A stretch of 64,000 nt of DNA, taken from contig NZ_QYAB01000001.1 in NCBI RefSeq assembly GCF_016758175.1, positions 1,137,162 to 1,201,161 on the forward strand, read 5' to 3'. Below are positions 45,725 to 55,262 of this stretch, piece after piece. Each line of letters opens with the position of its first letter. The stretch's first letter is position 1. The position numbers and the translations under genes were made by a program. Below the pieces are notes generated by a model. That model was not told where the DNA came from, ran no database searches, and was given only the letters and a program-made list of their open reading frames with translations. This DNA comes from Leucobacter zeae. GTDB taxonomy: Bacteria; Actinomycetota; Actinomycetes; Actinomycetales; Microbacteriaceae.

Positions 45725-47095
45725 TCAGAGTCGTTCAAAGCCGCGGATCCTCTCCCAATCGGTGATGGCTGCGTCGAAGGCGCGCACCTCGACGCGCGCC
45801 GCGTGGACGTAGTGGTCGACGACCTCGTCGCCGAAGATCTCGCGCGCGGCCGCGGAGCGGTCGAACAGGTCGGCCGCCTCTCGCAGGGTCGTCGGCACCC
45901 GGTCGACATCGCTCTCGTAGGCGTTGCCGACGAGCGCGTCCTCGAGCTCGAGACCCTGCTCGATGCCATAGAGTCCCGCGGCCAGCAGACCCGAGACGGC
46001 GAGGTACTGGTTCACGTCGGCGCCGGGGACGCGGTTCTCGACGCGCATGCTGCGGCCGCGACCGACCACGCGCAGTGCGCAGCTGCGGTTGTCGAAGCCC
46101 CAGGCCACCGCGGTGGGGGCGAAGCTGCCGTCGACGAAGCGCTTGTACGAGTTGATGTTGGGCGCGTAGAGGAGCGTGAACTCGCGCATCAGGCGCAACT
46201 GGCCCGCGATGAAGCTGCGGAAGGTGTCCGACATCCCGTTCTCGGCCGTCTCGTCGGCGAACACCGGGGCGCCGTCGGCGTCGCGCAGGCTCGCGTGGAT
46301 GTGGCAGCTCGATCCCTCGCGCTCGTTGAACTTCGCCATGAACGTGATCGACTTGCCGTGCTTGTCGGCGATCTCCTTCGAGCCGCTCTTGTAGATCGAG
46401 TGGTTGTCGCAGGTCGCAAGCGCGTGCGCGTAGCGGAACGCGATCTCCTGCTGGCCGAGGTTGCACTCGCCCTTCACGCCCTCGTTGTACATGCCGGCGC
46501 CGTCCATCGAGTTGCGGATGTCGCGCAGCAGCGGCTCCATGCGCGTCGAGGCGTGGAGCGCGTAGTCGATGTTGTAGTCGCTCGCGGTCGCGAGGTCGTG
46601 GTAGCGCTTCCGCCAGGCCGTGCGGTAGTCGTCGTCGAACACGATGAACTCGAGCTCGGTGGCGACGTTGGTGTGGAGTTCGCGCTCCTCGAGCCGCTCG
46701 ATCTGGCGTCGGAGGATGGAACGGGGAGCGACGGGGATCGGCTCGTGCCCGGTCGCGGTCACGAGGTCCGCCATCACGAGGGCGGTACCCGGGATCCACG
46801 GGGTGCGACGCATCGTGCCGAGATCCGGAATCATCGCCATGTCGCCGTAGCCGCTCTCCCAGCTCGTGAGCGCGTACCCGTCGACGGTGTTGAGCTCGAC
46901 GTCGACCGCGAGCAGGTAGTTGCAGCACTCGGCGTGCCCGTCCATGGTCTCCTCGAGGAAGAGCCGCGCCGAGACGCGCTTGCCGACCAGCCGGCCCTGC
47001 ATGTCGGTGAAGGCGACGATGACGGTGTCGATCTCTCCGCTCGCCACCGCTTCGCGGAGCGCTTCCGGTGTGAGGTTTCCGCTCGCTGAGGTCAT
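45725..47095 (-). CDS. Glutamine synthetase-family gamma-glutamyl amine ligase (GlnA4/PuuA-like)
   Basis: 456 residues. The beta-grasp N-terminus (DTVIVAFTDMQGRLVGKRVS) and catalytic GS domain (ATELEFIVFDDDY, NEGVKGECNLGQQEIAFRYA, KHGKSITFMAKFNEREGSSC, NINSYKRFVDGSFAPTAVAW, RVENRVPGADVNQYLAVSG) are complete. It lacks the adenylylation-site loop sequence of GlnA. Relatives join glutamate to amines: PuuA to putrescine, Streptomyces GlnA4 to ethanolamine. The neighbours (hydrolase, ALDH, SDR, ethanolamine-type permease) argue for an amine substrate, most likely ethanolamine. First gene of the minus-strand operon, divergent from the permease. Confidence 0.9.
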   Translation of the reverse strand: MTSASGNLTPEALREAVASGEIDTVIVAFTDMQGRLVGKRVSARLFLEETMDGHAECCNYLLAVDVELNTVDGYALTSWESGYGDMAMIPDLGTMRRTPWIPGTALVMADLVTATGHEPIPVAPRSILRRQIERLEERELHTNVATELEFIVFDDDYRTAWRKRYHDLATASDYNIDYALHASTRMEPLLRDIRNSMDGAGMYNEGVKGECNLGQQEIAFRYAHALATCDNHSIYKSGSKEIADKHGKSITFMAKFNEREGSSCHIHASLRDADGAPVFADETAENGMSDTFRSFIAGQLRLMREFTLLYAPNINSYKRFVDGSFAPTAVAWGFDNRSCALRVVGRGRSMRVENRVPGADVNQYLAVSGLLAAGLYGIEQGLELEDALVGNAYESDVDRVPTTLREAADLFDRSAAAREIFGDEVVDHYVHAARVEVRAFDAAITDWERIRGFERL

Positions 47096-47189
47096 GGGGT
47101 CTCCTTCTGCTCGTCGTTGAGGGTCGAGATGCGCTGATGTTCGGGGTGCGCTGCCATCCTACGACCGGGGGCCGGCGAAGTCGATCCCG

Positions 47190-47211
47190 AATGGTAGGAA
47201 GTTCAACCATT
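47190..47211. promoter_or_regulatory. Inverted repeat AATGGT-N10-ACCATT
   Basis: AATGGT (47190-47195) and ACCATT (47206-47211) flank 10 nt in the divergent promoter region between the ligase and permease genes. TGGT/ACCA half-sites suit a GntR/FadR regulator, which is encoded at the end of this operon. Confidence 0.5.
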
Positions 47212-47227
47212 ACAGTAGCGGGTCCCC

Positions 47228-47248
47228 GAGTCGGTAGGGAACCGACTC
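47228..47248. promoter_or_regulatory. Inverted repeat GAGTCGGT-N5-ACCGACTC
   Basis: Perfect 8-bp arms around AGGGA, in the middle of the divergent region. It could be an operator for a second regulator or, less likely, a hairpin in the leader. Confidence 0.45.
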
Positions 47249-47268
47249 CAAAAGAATTCATTGAAAGG

Positions 47269-47299
47269 TGGTTGCGCGCTACCAATAGCGGGCTATAGT
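47269..47299 (+). promoter_or_regulatory. Permease promoter with overlapping palindrome
   Basis: TTGCGC (47272-47277) and TATAGT (47294-47299) are a candidate -35/-10 pair 16 nt apart. The palindrome TGGTTGCGCGCTACCA (47269-47284, one mismatch pair) covers the -35, so a regulator bound here would repress the permease. Confidence 0.5.
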
Positions 47300-47366
47300 C
47301 GGTTCCAGGCGCGGCGACGATGCAATGACTGCACGTGCCGTTCACAACGAGGTGAAAGGGGCCGGT

Positions 47367-48917
47367 ATGGCCAAGGACACGCTGAAGGTCTCGGGAGTCA
47401 CGTACACGACCGCCGAGACCGGGTACTTCGAGAAGCGCCAGCTCAAGCGCTCGGCAGGCATCTGGGGCCTGTGGGGACTCGCCGTCGGCGCGGTGATCTC
47501 GGGCAACTTCTCGGGCTGGAACTTCGGCATCGAGGCGGCCGGCTTCGGCGGCATGATGATCGCCTTCGCGATCCTCGTCGTCATGTACTACGGACTCGTC
47601 TTCTCGATCGGGGAGATGGCGGCGGCCATGCCGCACACCGGCGGCGCCTACTCGTTCGGCCGCGCGGCGATGGGACCGTGGGGCGGTTTCGTCACGGGTC
47701 TCGCCGAGTCCATCGAGTACGTCGCGACGACCGCGGTCATCGTCTACTTCTCGGCGGGCTACGCGAACGGCGTGACCGAGGGGCTCATGGGCTTCTCCCT
47801 CCCGACGTGGGTGTGGTGGATCATCCTCTACACGGTCTTCGTGGGGCTCAACACCGCGGGTACCTCGATCTCGCTGAAGTTCGCCGTGATCGTGTCGTTC
47901 GTCTCGATCGGCGTGCTCGTGCTGTTCGGCGTGATGGCCCTCGCGAGCGGCTCCGTCGACTGGGGCAGCCTCTTCGACATCGCGCCCGACCCCGGCCAGA
48001 CGGCGTTCCTGCCCCACGGCGTGCTCCCGATCCTCTTCGCCCTGCCGTTCGCCATGTGGCTCTTCCTCGGCATCGAGGAGCTGCCGCTCGCGGCAGAGGA
48101 ATCGCACAACCCCATCCGCGACATCCCGCGCGCCGGGCTCTGGGCGCGCGGCACCCTGATCGTCACCGGCCTCCTCGTCCTCTTCCTGAACACGGCCGTG
48201 CTCGGCGCGCAGGCCACGGGCGTCGCGGGCGAGCCGCTGCTCGACGGCTTCCGCGCGATCCTCGGCGACGACCTCGCCTGGGTGGCCGGGCTCCTCGCGC
48301 TCTTCGCGCTGTTCGGCCTGCTCGCCTCGCTGCAGGGCATCATGTTCGCCTACGGCCGCAACATGTACTCGCTCTCGCGCGCCGGCTACTACCCGAAGTT
48401 CCTCTCGCTCACGGGCAAGCGCCAGACCCCGTGGGTCGCGCTCGTCGCTGGCGCCCTCATCGGCCTCGCAGCCCTCGTGGTCGTGGAGCTGACGGGCGGC
48501 GACAGCGGCGTGGGCGGCGCGGTCGTGCTGAACATCGCGGTGTGGGGCGCCGTCGTCGCGTACTTCATGCAGATGCTCTCCTTCATGATCCTGCGCAAGA
48601 AGTTCCCGAACGCCAAGCGCCCGTACGTCAGCCCCTGGGGCATGTTCGGCGCTGGCGCCGCCGCGGTCATCTCGGCGCTCATCTTCCTCGGGTTCTTGCT
48701 CAACGAGACATTCCGACCCGCGATCATCGCGATCGTGATCGTGTACGTGGTCGGGCTCGTCATCTTCGGCGTCTACACCCGCCACCGCCTCATCCTCTCG
48801 CCCGAGGAGGAGTACGCGGTCTCCGGCGGCCTGCACGGCGACCCGCAGGCCGAGGGCTACGGCGGTGCCGTGGAGGAGGAGCTGCTCGCCCAGGACGGCC
48901 GCGACTCGGACGGCTGA
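47367..48917 (+). CDS. Ethanolamine-type APC permease
   Basis: 516 residues with about twelve membrane helices. The early segment AVISGNFSGWNFGIEAAGFG, FSIGEMAAAMPHTGGAYSFG, RAAMGPWGGFVTGLAESIEY and the LFLGIEELPLAAEESHNPIR loop are what I recognise from ethanolamine permeases (Eat) of the amino acid-polyamine-organocation superfamily. ATG at 47367 follows AAAGGGG; an upstream in-frame start at 47325 lacks one. It diverges from the gamma-glutamyl ligase operon. Downstream on the same strand is the glycine cleavage operon, with a riboswitch and hairpin repeats between. Amino acid transport is the alternative. Confidence 0.9.
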   Translation: MAKDTLKVSGVTYTTAETGYFEKRQLKRSAGIWGLWGLAVGAVISGNFSGWNFGIEAAGFGGMMIAFAILVVMYYGLVFSIGEMAAAMPHTGGAYSFGRAAMGPWGGFVTGLAESIEYVATTAVIVYFSAGYANGVTEGLMGFSLPTWVWWIILYTVFVGLNTAGTSISLKFAVIVSFVSIGVLVLFGVMALASGSVDWGSLFDIAPDPGQTAFLPHGVLPILFALPFAMWLFLGIEELPLAAEESHNPIRDIPRAGLWARGTLIVTGLLVLFLNTAVLGAQATGVAGEPLLDGFRAILGDDLAWVAGLLALFALFGLLASLQGIMFAYGRNMYSLSRAGYYPKFLSLTGKRQTPWVALVAGALIGLAALVVVELTGGDSGVGGAVVLNIAVWGAVVAYFMQMLSFMILRKKFPNAKRPYVSPWGMFGAGAAAVISALIFLGFLLNETFRPAIIAIVIVYVVGLVIFGVYTRHRLILSPEEEYAVSGGLHGDPQAEGYGGAVEEELLAQDGRDSDG

Positions 48918-48929
48918 CGGCCCGCCCCT

Positions 48930-49040
48930 CGTCATCCTGCGCGACGGCGGGGTCGCGGGATCCGCTGGGCGCTGGATCCTGCGACTCGCTTCGCTCCCGC
49001 AGGATGACGAGGGGAGGCGCTTCGCTCCCGCAGGATGACG
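48930..49040. repeat. REP-like repeats, copies 3 and 4, in opposite orientations
   Basis: A diverged copy in reverse orientation (CGTCATCCTGCGCG ... GGGATCC, 48930-48963) faces a standard copy (GGATCCTGCG ... CGCAGGATGACG, 48974-49008), followed by a partial third (49017-49040). The paired layout resembles a BIME in enterobacteria. Located after the permease stop, it may also stop transcription. Confidence 0.75.
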
Positions 49041-49104
49041 AGGGGAGGGGGCGCACCGGCGAAAGCACTGCTAAGCTACGAACACTCATGAATATCGGCC
49101 GTCA

Positions 49105-49312
49105 AGCTGTGGCGGGAGAGCTCGGGATCCTCGCGGTCCCGGCGCCGTAGGAGCAAATCCTCCCCGGGAATCTCTCAGGCCCACGTACCGTCGCAGTAAG
49201 GCAACTCTGGAAAGCAGTCGGCGCTCGCGCGTCGGCTCACCGACGGTGCAAGGGAGCCCCGCCTGCGGGTGCGGATCCCGAATCTCTCAGGTCACGGAAC
49301 AGAGCGGGGAGG
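49105..49312 (+). ncRNA. Tandem glycine riboswitch
   Basis: Two aptamers follow each other upstream of gcvP. The first (about 49105-49192) has GGCGGGAGAGCTC, TAGGAGCAAATCCTCC and GAATCTCTCAGGC. The second (about 49203-49312) has AACTCTGGAAAGCAG, the CACCGACGGTGCAAGGG stretch, GAATCTCTCAGGTCACGGAA and a closing CAGAGCGGGGAGG. The repeated AATCTCTCAGG, once per aptamer, is the hallmark. Family knowledge: glycine binding raises expression of glycine cleavage genes. A TAAGCT box at 49072-49077 is a possible -10. Confidence 0.93.
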
Positions 49313-49360
49313 ATCCCCAATCCCACCCGCGCCCGCGCGCATCCACACACGGAGATCCTC

Positions 49361-52207
49361 TTGAGCATCAGCCCTGAAGTCCGCAACTTCTCGGATCGCC
49401 ACATCGGCGTCACCACCCCGGCAGACATCTCCGCGATGCTCGAGCGCATCGGGTACGACAGCCTCGACGCGCTCGTCGACACCGCCGTCCCCGCCGCCAT
49501 CCGCAAGTCGGAGCCGCTCGATCTCCCCGGCGCGCGCAGCGAGGAGGAGATCCTCTCCGACCTCCGCGCGTTCGCGGACCGGAACACGCTCAAGGTCCAG
49601 ATGATCGGGCAGGGATTCTCGGACACCCACACGCCGCCGGTGATCCGCCGGAACGTGCTCGAGAGCCCCGCCTGGTACACGGCCTACACGCCCTATCAGC
49701 CCGAGATCTCGCAGGGCCGCCTCGAGGCGCTCCTCAACTTCCAGACGATGGTCTCGGATCTGACCGCCCTCGACGTCGCCAACGCGTCGATGCTCGACGA
49801 GTCGTCGGCCGCGGCCGAGGCCGTGCTGCTCATGCGCCGGGCGAGCCGGGCGAAGCCGACCGCGAAGGCGGTCGTCGACCGCAATATCTTCCCGCAGACC
49901 CTCGCGGTCATCCGGGGGCGCGCCGAGGCGCTCGACTTCGAGGTCGAGGTCGCCGACCTCTCCCAGGGGCTGCCCGAAGGCGACATCTTCGGCATCGTGC
50001 TCCAGCAGCCGGCAAACGACGGTTCGGTGTCCGACCAGAGCGAACTGATCGCCGCGGCCAAGGAACGCGGCGCCATGACGACCGTCATCGCCGACCTCCT
50101 CTCGCTGACCCTCATCACCGCGCCGGGCGAACAGGGCGCCGACGTCGCCGTGGGCAATACGCAGCGCTTCGGCGTCCCGCTCTTCTTCGGCGGACCCCAC
50201 GCGGCCTACCTCGCGATCCGCTCCGGCCTCGAGCGCGCCATGCCCGGCCGCCTCGTCGGCGTCTCGAAGGACGCGGCCGGCCGGCAGGCGTACCGCCTCG
50301 CGCTGCAGACGCGCGAGCAGCACATCCGCCGGGAGAAGGCCACGAGCAACATCTGCACCGCGCAGGCGCTGCTCGCGATCACGGCCTCGATGTACGCGGT
50401 CTACCACGGCCCCGCGGGCCTGAAGGCCATCGCCGAGCGCGCCCACGCGCACGCCAGGACGATCGCGGACAGCCTTTCGGCCTCCGGCGTGGAACTCGCC
50501 TCGACCGCGTTCTTTGACACGGTCGTCGCGCGCGTCCCCGGCCGCGCCGACGCCGTCATCGCGGCGGCGTCCGACGCCGGGATCAACCTGCGCCGCATCG
50601 ACGCCGACACCGTCGGCGTCTCGACCGACGAGACCACGACCCCGGCGCACGTCGAGGCGGTCGTCCGCGCCTTCGGCGCCGAGGCGGCACCCGCGGCGGC
50701 AGCGGGCGACTACGCGTTCGACGCCGTGCTCGCGCGCACCAGCGAGTACCTCACGCACCCCATCTTCAACTCGATGCGCTCGGAGACGCAGATGCTGCGC
50801 TACCTCCGCCGCCTCGCCGACCGCGATCTCGCGCTCGACCGCACCATGATCCCGCTCGGGTCGTGCACGATGAAGCTCAACTCGACGGCCGAGATGGAGT
50901 CGATCTCGTGGCCCGAGTTCGCGGGGATCCACCCCTACGCCCCCGAGGACCAGACGCAGGGCTGGCGCGAGCTCATCGCGGACCTCGAGCGCCGCCTCGT
51001 CGAGATCACCGGTTACGCCGGCGTCTCGATGCAGCCCAACTCCGGCGCACAGGGCGAGTACGCGGGCCTCAACGCGATCAGCCAGTACCACCGGGCGAAC
51101 GGCGAGGAGCAGCGCGACCTGTGCCTCATCCCCGCGTCGGCGCACGGCACCAACGCCGCGTCTGCGGTGCTCGCGGGCATGCGGGTCGTCGTGGTGAAGA
51201 ACACGGACGCCGGCACGATCGACCTCGACGATCTGCGCGCCAAGGTCGAGGCCAACCGCGAGGTGCTCGCGGCCATCATGATCACCTACCCGTCGACCTA
51301 CGGCCTCTACGACGCCGACGTGCGCGAAGTCTGCGACCTCGTCCACGAGGCCGGCGGCCAGGTGTACATCGACGGCGCGAATATGAACGCCCTCGTCGGT
51401 CTCGCGCAGCCGGGCCGCTTCGGCGGCGACGTCTCGCACCTCAACCTGCACAAGACCTTCGCGATCCCGCACGGCGGCGGCGGTCCCGGCGTCGGGCCGA
51501 TCGGCGTCGCCGAGCACCTGCTCCCGTACCTGCCCAACGACCCGACGGGCACGTACGCGGTGAGCGAGGGCATCCCCGTCGTCGCGACCCTCTTCGGCTC
51601 GGCCGGCGTGCTCCCGATCTCGTACGCCTACATCGCGATGATGGGCGCCGAAGGGCTCACGCGCGCGACGAAGACCGCGCTGCTCGGCGCGAACTACATC
51701 GCCGCCCGACTCGACGAGTACTTCCCGGTGCTCTTCCGCGGCAACGCCGGTCTCGTCGCGCACGAGTGCATCCTCGACCTGCGCGAGCTGACGGCGCGGT
51801 CGGGCGTCACCGCAGAGGACGTGGCGAAGCGCCTCATCGACTACGGCTTCCACGCGCCGACCCTCGCGTTCCCCGTCGCGGGCACGCTGATGGTCGAGCC
51901 GACGGAGTCCGAGGACCTCGGCGAGATCGAGCGCTTCATCGAGGCCATGATCACCATCCGCGCCGAGATCGAGGAGGTGATCGTCGGCGAGCGCGAGATC
52001 GCCCAGTCGCCGCTGCGGCTCGCCCCGCACTCCGCCGAGACCGTGATCGCGGGGGAGTGGGACCGCGCGTACTCGCGCGACCAGGCCGTCTTCCCGGTCG
52101 ACCGTCTGCGCTCCGACAAGTACTTCCCGCCGGTCGATCGCATCGACGGGGCGTTCGGCGATCGCAACCTCGTCTGCTCCTGCCCGGCGCCCGAGGCGTT
52201 CGAGTAG
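49361..52207 (+). CDS. gcvP: Glycine dehydrogenase (decarboxylating), P-protein
   Basis: 948 residues, the full-length fused form. It begins [18 protein letters not shown] and continues with [20 protein letters not shown]. The PLP lysine is in [35 protein letters not shown] and [13 protein letters not shown] are present. It decarboxylates glycine and passes the aminomethyl group to GcvH. The start is TTG at 49361, preceded by GGAGA 6 nt away; a weak start in a riboswitch-controlled gene is notable. It is first in the gcvP-gcvT-gcvH-glyA-sdaA group. Confidence 0.96.
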   Translation: MSISPEVRNFSDRHIGVTTPADISAMLERIGYDSLDALVDTAVPAAIRKSEPLDLPGARSEEEILSDLRAFADRNTLKVQMIGQGFSDTHTPPVIRRNVLESPAWYTAYTPYQPEISQGRLEALLNFQTMVSDLTALDVANASMLDESSAAAEAVLLMRRASRAKPTAKAVVDRNIFPQTLAVIRGRAEALDFEVEVADLSQGLPEGDIFGIVLQQPANDGSVSDQSELIAAAKERGAMTTVIADLLSLTLITAPGEQGADVAVGNTQRFGVPLFFGGPHAAYLAIRSGLERAMPGRLVGVSKDAAGRQAYRLALQTREQHIRREKATSNICTAQALLAITASMYAVYHGPAGLKAIAERAHAHARTIADSLSASGVELASTAFFDTVVARVPGRADAVIAAASDAGINLRRIDADTVGVSTDETTTPAHVEAVVRAFGAEAAPAAAAGDYAFDAVLARTSEYLTHPIFNSMRSETQMLRYLRRLADRDLALDRTMIPLGSCTMKLNSTAEMESISWPEFAGIHPYAPEDQTQGWRELIADLERRLVEITGYAGVSMQPNSGAQGEYAGLNAISQYHRANGEEQRDLCLIPASAHGTNAASAVLAGMRVVVVKNTDAGTIDLDDLRAKVEANREVLAAIMITYPSTYGLYDADVREVCDLVHEAGGQVYIDGANMNALVGLAQPGRFGGDVSHLNLHKTFAIPHGGGGPGVGPIGVAEHLLPYLPNDPTGTYAVSEGIPVVATLFGSAGVLPISYAYIAMMGAEGLTRATKTALLGANYIAARLDEYFPVLFRGNAGLVAHECILDLRELTARSGVTAEDVAKRLIDYGFHAPTLAFPVAGTLMVEPTESEDLGEIERFIEAMITIRAEIEEVIVGEREIAQSPLRLAPHSAETVIAGEWDRAYSRDQAVFPVDRLRSDKYFPPVDRIDGAFGDRNLVCSCPAPEAFE

Positions 52208-52335
52208 ATCGCCGCCCCGCGGTCGTGCCGCGCGGGAGCACCCCGCGCCGCACGGCCGCCGCACTCACCACCCAGAGATCCGCACCCCGCTCGACGCGCC
52301 GCACCCGCGGGATCGACGAACAGAACAGGACAACG

Positions 52336-53463
52336 ATGACCTCCCCCCAGCACACCGCCCTCCACGGCGAGCACGAGCAGCTCGGCGCCTCCTTCACCGA
52401 TTTCGGCGGCTGGGACATGCCGCTCAAGTACGGATCGGAGCTCGCGGAGCACCGCGCGGTACGCGAGGCCGCCGGCCTCTTCGACCTCTCCCACATGGGC
52501 GAGATCCGCGTGACGGGCCCCGATGCCGGCGCCTTCCTCAACACGGCACTCGTGGGCAACCTCGCCGTGATCGCCGTGGGGCGCGCGAAGTACTCGCTCA
52601 TCTGCGATGAGAACGGCGGCATCATCGACGACCTCATCAGCTACCGTCGGGGCGACGAGGAGTACCTCGTGGTGCCCAACGCGGGCAACGCCGGCGTCGT
52701 CGCGGCGGCGTTCGCCGAGCGCGCCGCCGGGTTCGACGTGTCGGTCGTCGACGAGTCGGCAGAGACGAGCCTCATCGCGGTCCAGGGGCCGAAGTCGGTC
52801 GAGATCCTGCACGCCCTCGTGCCCGAGGAGCAGCGCGCCCTGGTGAGCGACATGAAGTACTACTCGGCCGACGAGGCGACCGTCGCGGGGATCCCGGTGC
52901 TGCTCGCGCGCACCGGGTACACGGGCGAGGACGGCTTCGAGCTGTACGTGCCGAACGCGCATGCGCCGGAACTCTGGCGGGCGCTGCTGGCCGCAGGGGA
53001 ACCGCACGGCCTGATCCCAGCGGGACTCGCGTCGCGCGACTCCCTGCGCCTCGAAGCGGGCATGCCCCTCTACGGCAACGAGCTGAGCCGCGAGGTCACT
53101 CCGTTCGAGGCCGGGCTCGGCCCGGTCGTCTCGTTCAAGAAGGAGGAGCGCTTCGTCGGACGCGACGCGCTCGAGGCGCGCAGGGCCGCCGGTCCCGAGC
53201 GGGTGCTCGTCGGGCTCAGGGGTTCTGGCCGCCGCGCCGGTCGCGGCGGCTACGGCGTGTTCGCCGGCGGACGCGGCGTCGACGGCGAGCCGATCGGCGT
53301 GATCACGAGCGGTCAGCCCAGCCCGACCCTCGGCACCCCGATCGCCATCGCCTACGTCGCCCCGGAGTTCGCCGAGGTCGGCACCGCGCTCGACGTCGAC
53401 CTGCGCGGCAAGGCGGAGCCCTTCGAAGTCGTCGCCCTGCCCTTCTACAAGCGCGGCGAGTAG
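52336..53463 (+). CDS. gcvT: Aminomethyltransferase, T-protein
   Basis: 375 residues. ASFTDFGGWDMPLKYGSELA, LFDLSHMGEIRVTGPDAGAF, YSLICDENGGIIDDLISYR, ARTGYTGEDGFELYV, ASRDSLRLEAGMPLYGNELS and ITSGQPSPTLGTPIAIAYV are the family motifs; the Asp in the DMPLKY region is near the folate site. It releases ammonia from the aminomethyl-lipoyl group and forms methylene-tetrahydrofolate. The 128 bp after gcvP hold no frame; AGGA precedes the ATG. Confidence 0.96.
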   Translation: MTSPQHTALHGEHEQLGASFTDFGGWDMPLKYGSELAEHRAVREAAGLFDLSHMGEIRVTGPDAGAFLNTALVGNLAVIAVGRAKYSLICDENGGIIDDLISYRRGDEEYLVVPNAGNAGVVAAAFAERAAGFDVSVVDESAETSLIAVQGPKSVEILHALVPEEQRALVSDMKYYSADEATVAGIPVLLARTGYTGEDGFELYVPNAHAPELWRALLAAGEPHGLIPAGLASRDSLRLEAGMPLYGNELSREVTPFEAGLGPVVSFKKEERFVGRDALEARRAAGPERVLVGLRGSGRRAGRGGYGVFAGGRGVDGEPIGVITSGQPSPTLGTPIAIAYVAPEFAEVGTALDVDLRGKAEPFEVVALPFYKRGE

Positions 53464-53488
53464 TCTCTCCCGTTCCACCATCCCCACC

Positions 53489-53525
53489 CGTCGTCCTGCG
53501 GCCGCGAAGCGGATCGCGGGATCCC
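53489..53525. repeat. REP-like repeat, copy 5 (diverged)
   Basis: CGTCGTCCTGCGGCCGCGAA to GGATCGCGGGATCCCG, a diverged reverse-orientation copy of the unit at 4055, lies between gcvT and gcvH inside the operon. Confidence 0.6.
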
Positions 53526-53548
53526 GCACCAGCAAAGGAAACAGCATC

Positions 53549-53926
53549 ATGAGCACAGTCCAGGCAGGCCTCCGTTACTCGGCGGAGCACGAGTGGATCA
53601 CCGACGAGACCCCGGCGACGATCGGCATCAGCGAGGTCGCGGCCGACGCGCTCGGCGAGATCGTCTACGTCGACCTGCCCGAGGTCGGGCAGACGATCGA
53701 GGCCGGCGCCGTGATCGGCGAGGTCGAGTCGACGAAGTCGGTCTCGGAGCTCTACTCGCCCGTGTCGGGCGAGGTCGTCGAGGTCAACGCGGCCGCGGTC
53801 GACGACTCCTCCGTCATCAACTCCGACGCCTACGGCGCCGGCTGGCTCATCAAGGTGTCGGTGACGTCCGAGGGCCCGCTGCTCAGCGCTGAGCAGTACG
53901 CGGCAGACAACGGGGCCGAGCTGTGA
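53549..53926 (+). CDS. gcvH: Glycine cleavage system H-protein
   Basis: 125 residues, the standard size. The lipoyl lysine is Lys63 in [20 protein letters not shown]. The start is [20 protein letters not shown] after nine residues. It carries the aminomethyl group between GcvP and GcvT. AAAGGAA precedes the ATG. Its stop overlaps the glyA GTG start. The L-protein (dihydrolipoamide dehydrogenase) is not in the window. Confidence 0.97.
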   Translation: MSTVQAGLRYSAEHEWITDETPATIGISEVAADALGEIVYVDLPEVGQTIEAGAVIGEVESTKSVSELYSPVSGEVVEVNAAAVDDSSVINSDAYGAGWLIKVSVTSEGPLLSAEQYAADNGAEL

Positions 53927-55245
53927 CTCGGTTCGAGCAGGTCGTCTCGGCCTCGCTCAACCAGACGATCGGCGAATACGATCCCGAGGTCGCCGAACGC
54001 ATCGACGCCGAGCTCGACCGGCAGCGCGGCGGTCTCGAGATGATCGCCTCCGAGAACCACACGGCGGTCGCGGTCATGCAGGCCCAGGGGTCCGTGCTCA
54101 CGAACAAGTACGCCGAGGGCTACCCCGGCCGCCGCTACTACGGCGGCTGCGAAGAGGTCGACGTCATCGAGACGCTCGCCATCGACCGCGTCAAGCAGCT
54201 CTTCGGGGCCGAGTACGCGAACGTGCAGCCCCACTCGGGCGCCCAGGCGAACGCCTCGGTCATGCACGCGCTGATCCGTCCCGGCGATACGATCCTCGGG
54301 CTCAACCTCGCGCACGGCGGGCACCTCACGCACGGCATGAAGATCAACTTCTCCGGCCGCCTCTACAACGTGGCGGCGTACGGGGTCGACGAGCAGACGC
54401 TGCGCATCGACATGGACGAGGTCGAGCGACTCGCCCGCGAGCACCAGCCGAAGCTCATCATCGCCGGATGGTCGGCGTATCCGCGCCGCATCGACTTCGA
54501 GCGCTTCCGCGAGATCGCCGACGCCGTCGGCGCGTACCTGATGGTCGACATGGCCCACTTCGCCGGCCTCGTGGCGGCGGGCCTGCACCCGAACCCCGTG
54601 CCGCACGCGCACGTGACGACCTCGACCACGCACAAGACGCTCGCGGGTCCGCGCGGCGGCATCATCCTCACGAACGACGCCGACATCGCGAAGAAGATCA
54701 ATTCGGCGGTGTTCCCCGGCCAGCAGGGCGGCCCCCTCGAGCACGTCATCGCGGGCAAGGCCGTCGCCTTCAAGGTCGCGGCGAGCGAGGAGTTCGCGGA
54801 GCGCCAGCAGCGCACCGTCATGGGCGCCCGGATCCTGGCCGAGCGCCTCGCGCGCGAGGACGTCGCTGAGCGCGGCATCAGCGTGCTCACCGGCGGCACG
54901 GACGTGCACCTGGTGCTCGTCGACCTGCGCGACTCGGTGCTCGACGGCCAGGCAGCGGAGGATCTGCTGGCGGAGGTCGAGATCACGGTGAACCGCAACG
55001 CAGTGCCGTTCGATCCGCGTCCGCCCATGGTCACGAGCGGGCTCCGCATCGGCACGCCCGCGCTCGCGACGCGCGGCTTCGGCGAGGCCGCGTTCGCCGA
55101 GGTCGCCGACGTCATCGCGGAGACGCTGATCGCCGGAGCCGTCGAGGGCGGGGCCGACGGCGAGCGGATCGCAGCGCTGCGCGATCGGGTCATCGCCCTC
55201 GCCGACGCGCACCCGCTCTACCCGGCCCTCGGCCGGCTGGCCTAG
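53923..55245 (+). CDS. glyA: Serine hydroxymethyltransferase
   Basis: 440 residues, GTG start overlapping the gcvH stop as [63 protein letters not shown] and the PLP lysine motif [13 protein letters not shown] are intact. It joins glycine and methylene-tetrahydrofolate to make serine, using the one-carbon unit from the glycine cleavage system encoded just before. It is in the same riboswitch-led gene group. Confidence 0.96.
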   Translation: MTRFEQVVSASLNQTIGEYDPEVAERIDAELDRQRGGLEMIASENHTAVAVMQAQGSVLTNKYAEGYPGRRYYGGCEEVDVIETLAIDRVKQLFGAEYANVQPHSGAQANASVMHALIRPGDTILGLNLAHGGHLTHGMKINFSGRLYNVAAYGVDEQTLRIDMDEVERLAREHQPKLIIAGWSAYPRRIDFERFREIADAVGAYLMVDMAHFAGLVAAGLHPNPVPHAHVTTSTTHKTLAGPRGGIILTNDADIAKKINSAVFPGQQGGPLEHVIAGKAVAFKVAASEEFAERQQRTVMGARILAERLAREDVAERGISVLTGGTDVHLVLVDLRDSVLDGQAAEDLLAEVEITVNRNAVPFDPRPPMVTSGLRIGTPALATRGFGEAAFAEVADVIAETLIAGAVEGGADGERIAALRDRVIALADAHPLYPALGRLA

Positions 55246-55262
55246 CGGGACGGAGCGCCGCC

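Noticed and set aside
43601-48917. Classical putrescine (Puu) pathway
   Set aside because: No PuuB-type FAD amine oxidase is present, an SDR dehydrogenase takes its place, and the permease resembles ethanolamine carriers; putrescine remains a weaker alternative.
45735-48935. A 1066-codon open frame on the minus strand
   Set aside because: It crosses the divergent promoter and runs antisense to the permease gene. Its product is Arg/Glu/His-rich without motifs, a typical shadow in high-GC DNA.
49292-52264. A 990-codon open frame antisense to gcvP
   Set aside because: The plus-strand frame is unmistakably gcvP; the antisense product is low-complexity and has no family motif.
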